Shown here: one piece after another, positions 62,137-64,000 of the stretch
Layout: every line of letters starts with the position of its first letter
Numbering within the stretch: position 1 is the stretch's first letter
NCBI GenBank assembly: GCA_041736155.1
Contig: JBGSUL010000075.1
Location: 1 to 64,000 of the forward strand
DNA length: 64,000 nucleotides
From: JANPLN01 sp041736155
GTDB lineage: Bacteria > Bdellovibrionota > Bdellovibrionia > Bdellovibrionales > JAGQZY01
Reading direction: 5' to 3'
Translations under genes and position numbers: made by a program
Notes under the pieces: generated by a model
Told to the model about the DNA's origin: nothing
Database searches by the model: none
The model's input: only the letters and a program-made list of their open reading frames with translations

Positions 62137-62640
62137 ATGAAGAACGAATTTCAAAACGTTGTGACACAAATCAAAAGTTTTGTGCAAGGTTCACAGGGGC
62201 TTTCCATCGTTGAGTCACCTTTAACAGACTATATGGTGATTGAACAAAAGATGGATCACAAAAGAATTACCTTAAATTGTTTCGACCTCAATGAAGTGAT
62301 GGTTCGCCAGGATGAAGCTGGTAAGTCCTTTTTACAGGTGAATTTTACATCAGGAAAGAAGATTCTCATTACAGAAACATTAGTTGGATTTCGCCCGCTA
62401 GGCCTGTTTGGCTTGGACATGGAGAAGATCCCTAAGGTAGTGACGACCCCGGACATTCAAAGCGTTTTTGAGGCCATTCAAGAGGTTCTACAGAGCAATG
62501 ACGAGCAAGAAGAGCTCGATGTTCTCCGCAAAGTGTATGATTCCGTATTGTGCGGTGGCGAATCCGTAGGTTTTGATCTCAAAGATGAGCGCAAAGTCCT
62601 CGCTAGTTTGCCGTCCCGCATGTGGTCAGCTTCCGCTTAA
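62137..62640 (+). CDS. Conserved-looking cytoplasmic protein, unknown
   Basis: 167 residues from ATG 62137 (AAGAGG 6 nt upstream); a TTG at 62122 is also possible. No signal peptide or membrane helix. Text such as FLQVNFTSGKKILITETLVG (about 60-79) and VFEAIQEVLQSNDEQEELDV suggests an alpha/beta fold. No family recognised. It is alone between the small cupin and tRNA-Ala, with a possible sigma-28-type promoter, which would link it to motility genes if real. Confidence 0.55.
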   Translation: MKNEFQNVVTQIKSFVQGSQGLSIVESPLTDYMVIEQKMDHKRITLNCFDLNEVMVRQDEAGKSFLQVNFTSGKKILITETLVGFRPLGLFGLDMEKIPKVVTTPDIQSVFEAIQEVLQSNDEQEELDVLRKVYDSVLCGGESVGFDLKDERKVLASLPSRMWSASA

Positions 62641-62849
62641 AGCACACAGAAAACAAACCGCCGTTGCCCTCAGCGAACCATACTTACGCTGAGTAATTCC
62701 TAGGCTCCAGAATAAGCAATATGAACCTTCCTGAGCAAAGAGAAGGGTCTCAGCAGCTTGACCAAATGAGTTATTTGCCTCTTTTTCGTTTTAAAAAAGC
62801 CTTCGTCTTGACTCCAACAGCAAGTTATATCAAAAGTAACGCTCCCAAA

Positions 62850-62855
<6 letters not shown>
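62641..62855 (+). other. Spacer before tRNA-Ala
   Basis: No gene seen. TTGACC (62759-62764) and TTGACT (62809-62814) are -35-like hexamers in front of the tRNA, but neither has a good -10 at proper distance. CTCAGCG-AACCATACTTA-CGCTGAG (62670-62694) is a hairpin that may end the upstream gene. Confidence 0.35.

Positions 62856-64000
<1,145 letters not shown>

Overview
This window looks like chromosome from a Gram-negative bacterium of the Bdellovibrio-like lineage (Bdellovibrionota, formerly counted with the Deltaproteobacteria). That placement is inferred. It rests on the mix of a Ser/Thr kinase with a PEGA domain, many lipoproteins and outer-membrane barrels of unknown function, an AddAB-type repair nuclease, an Mla/MCE lipid transport operon, and a type IV pilus pilMNOPQ operon next to pilD and carAB. 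Coding density is high and most genes sit in short, overlapping operons.

Region by region. 1-1900: the right end of an IS3-family element has cut off a secreted protein gene, followed by a short NAD-kinase-like remnant. 1.9-7.8 kb (minus): an exported protein, the M3 oligopeptidase plus cupin pair, and a PEGA Ser/Thr kinase. 7.9-15.4 kb: coaE, two very long perfect fold-back repeats, a small barrel, a solitary rpsD, and three related FadL/PorV-like outer-membrane proteins interleaved with lipoproteins. 15.4-21.1 kb: addB-addA. 21.1-25.4 kb (minus): a ZnuD-like TonB receptor with a palindromic operator candidate, an exported protein, and a lipase-lipoprotein pair.

25.6-37.9 kb (plus): a membrane sensor with a degenerate receiver/GGDEF partner, alr, mlaE-mlaF-mlaD, purH, a GYF-like/TPR membrane protein, an exported protein, a YhaM-like exoribonuclease and a short cysE. 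38-45.4 kb: a glyoxalase-fold protein, two lipoproteins, metK, lepA and two tandem signal peptidases. 45.4-51.3 kb: pyrB-carA-orf-carB for pyrimidine and arginine precursors, with an unrecognised gene between the two carbamoyl-phosphate synthetase subunits. 51.3-59.5 kb: an ABC exporter, pilD and pilMNOPQ plus a lipoprotein. 59.5-64 kb: rarA, a fourth-type fold-back repeat, small orphan genes, tRNA-Ala(UGC), and a large serine recombinase running off the window. This last part is probably the edge of an integrated element.

The most unusual signal is a set of four perfect inverted repeats (30-52 bp arms, 33-56 nt loops). Two start exactly at the first base of a stop codon, and a third begins two sense codons before one. 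The pair at 8441-8754 carries the same 42 nt of core sequence in the same orientation relative to each neighbouring gene, but has completely different arms. This suggests that the arms are inverted copies of local gene-end sequence built around a mobile or repetitive core. Most functional names rest on motifs read by eye; no database search was possible.
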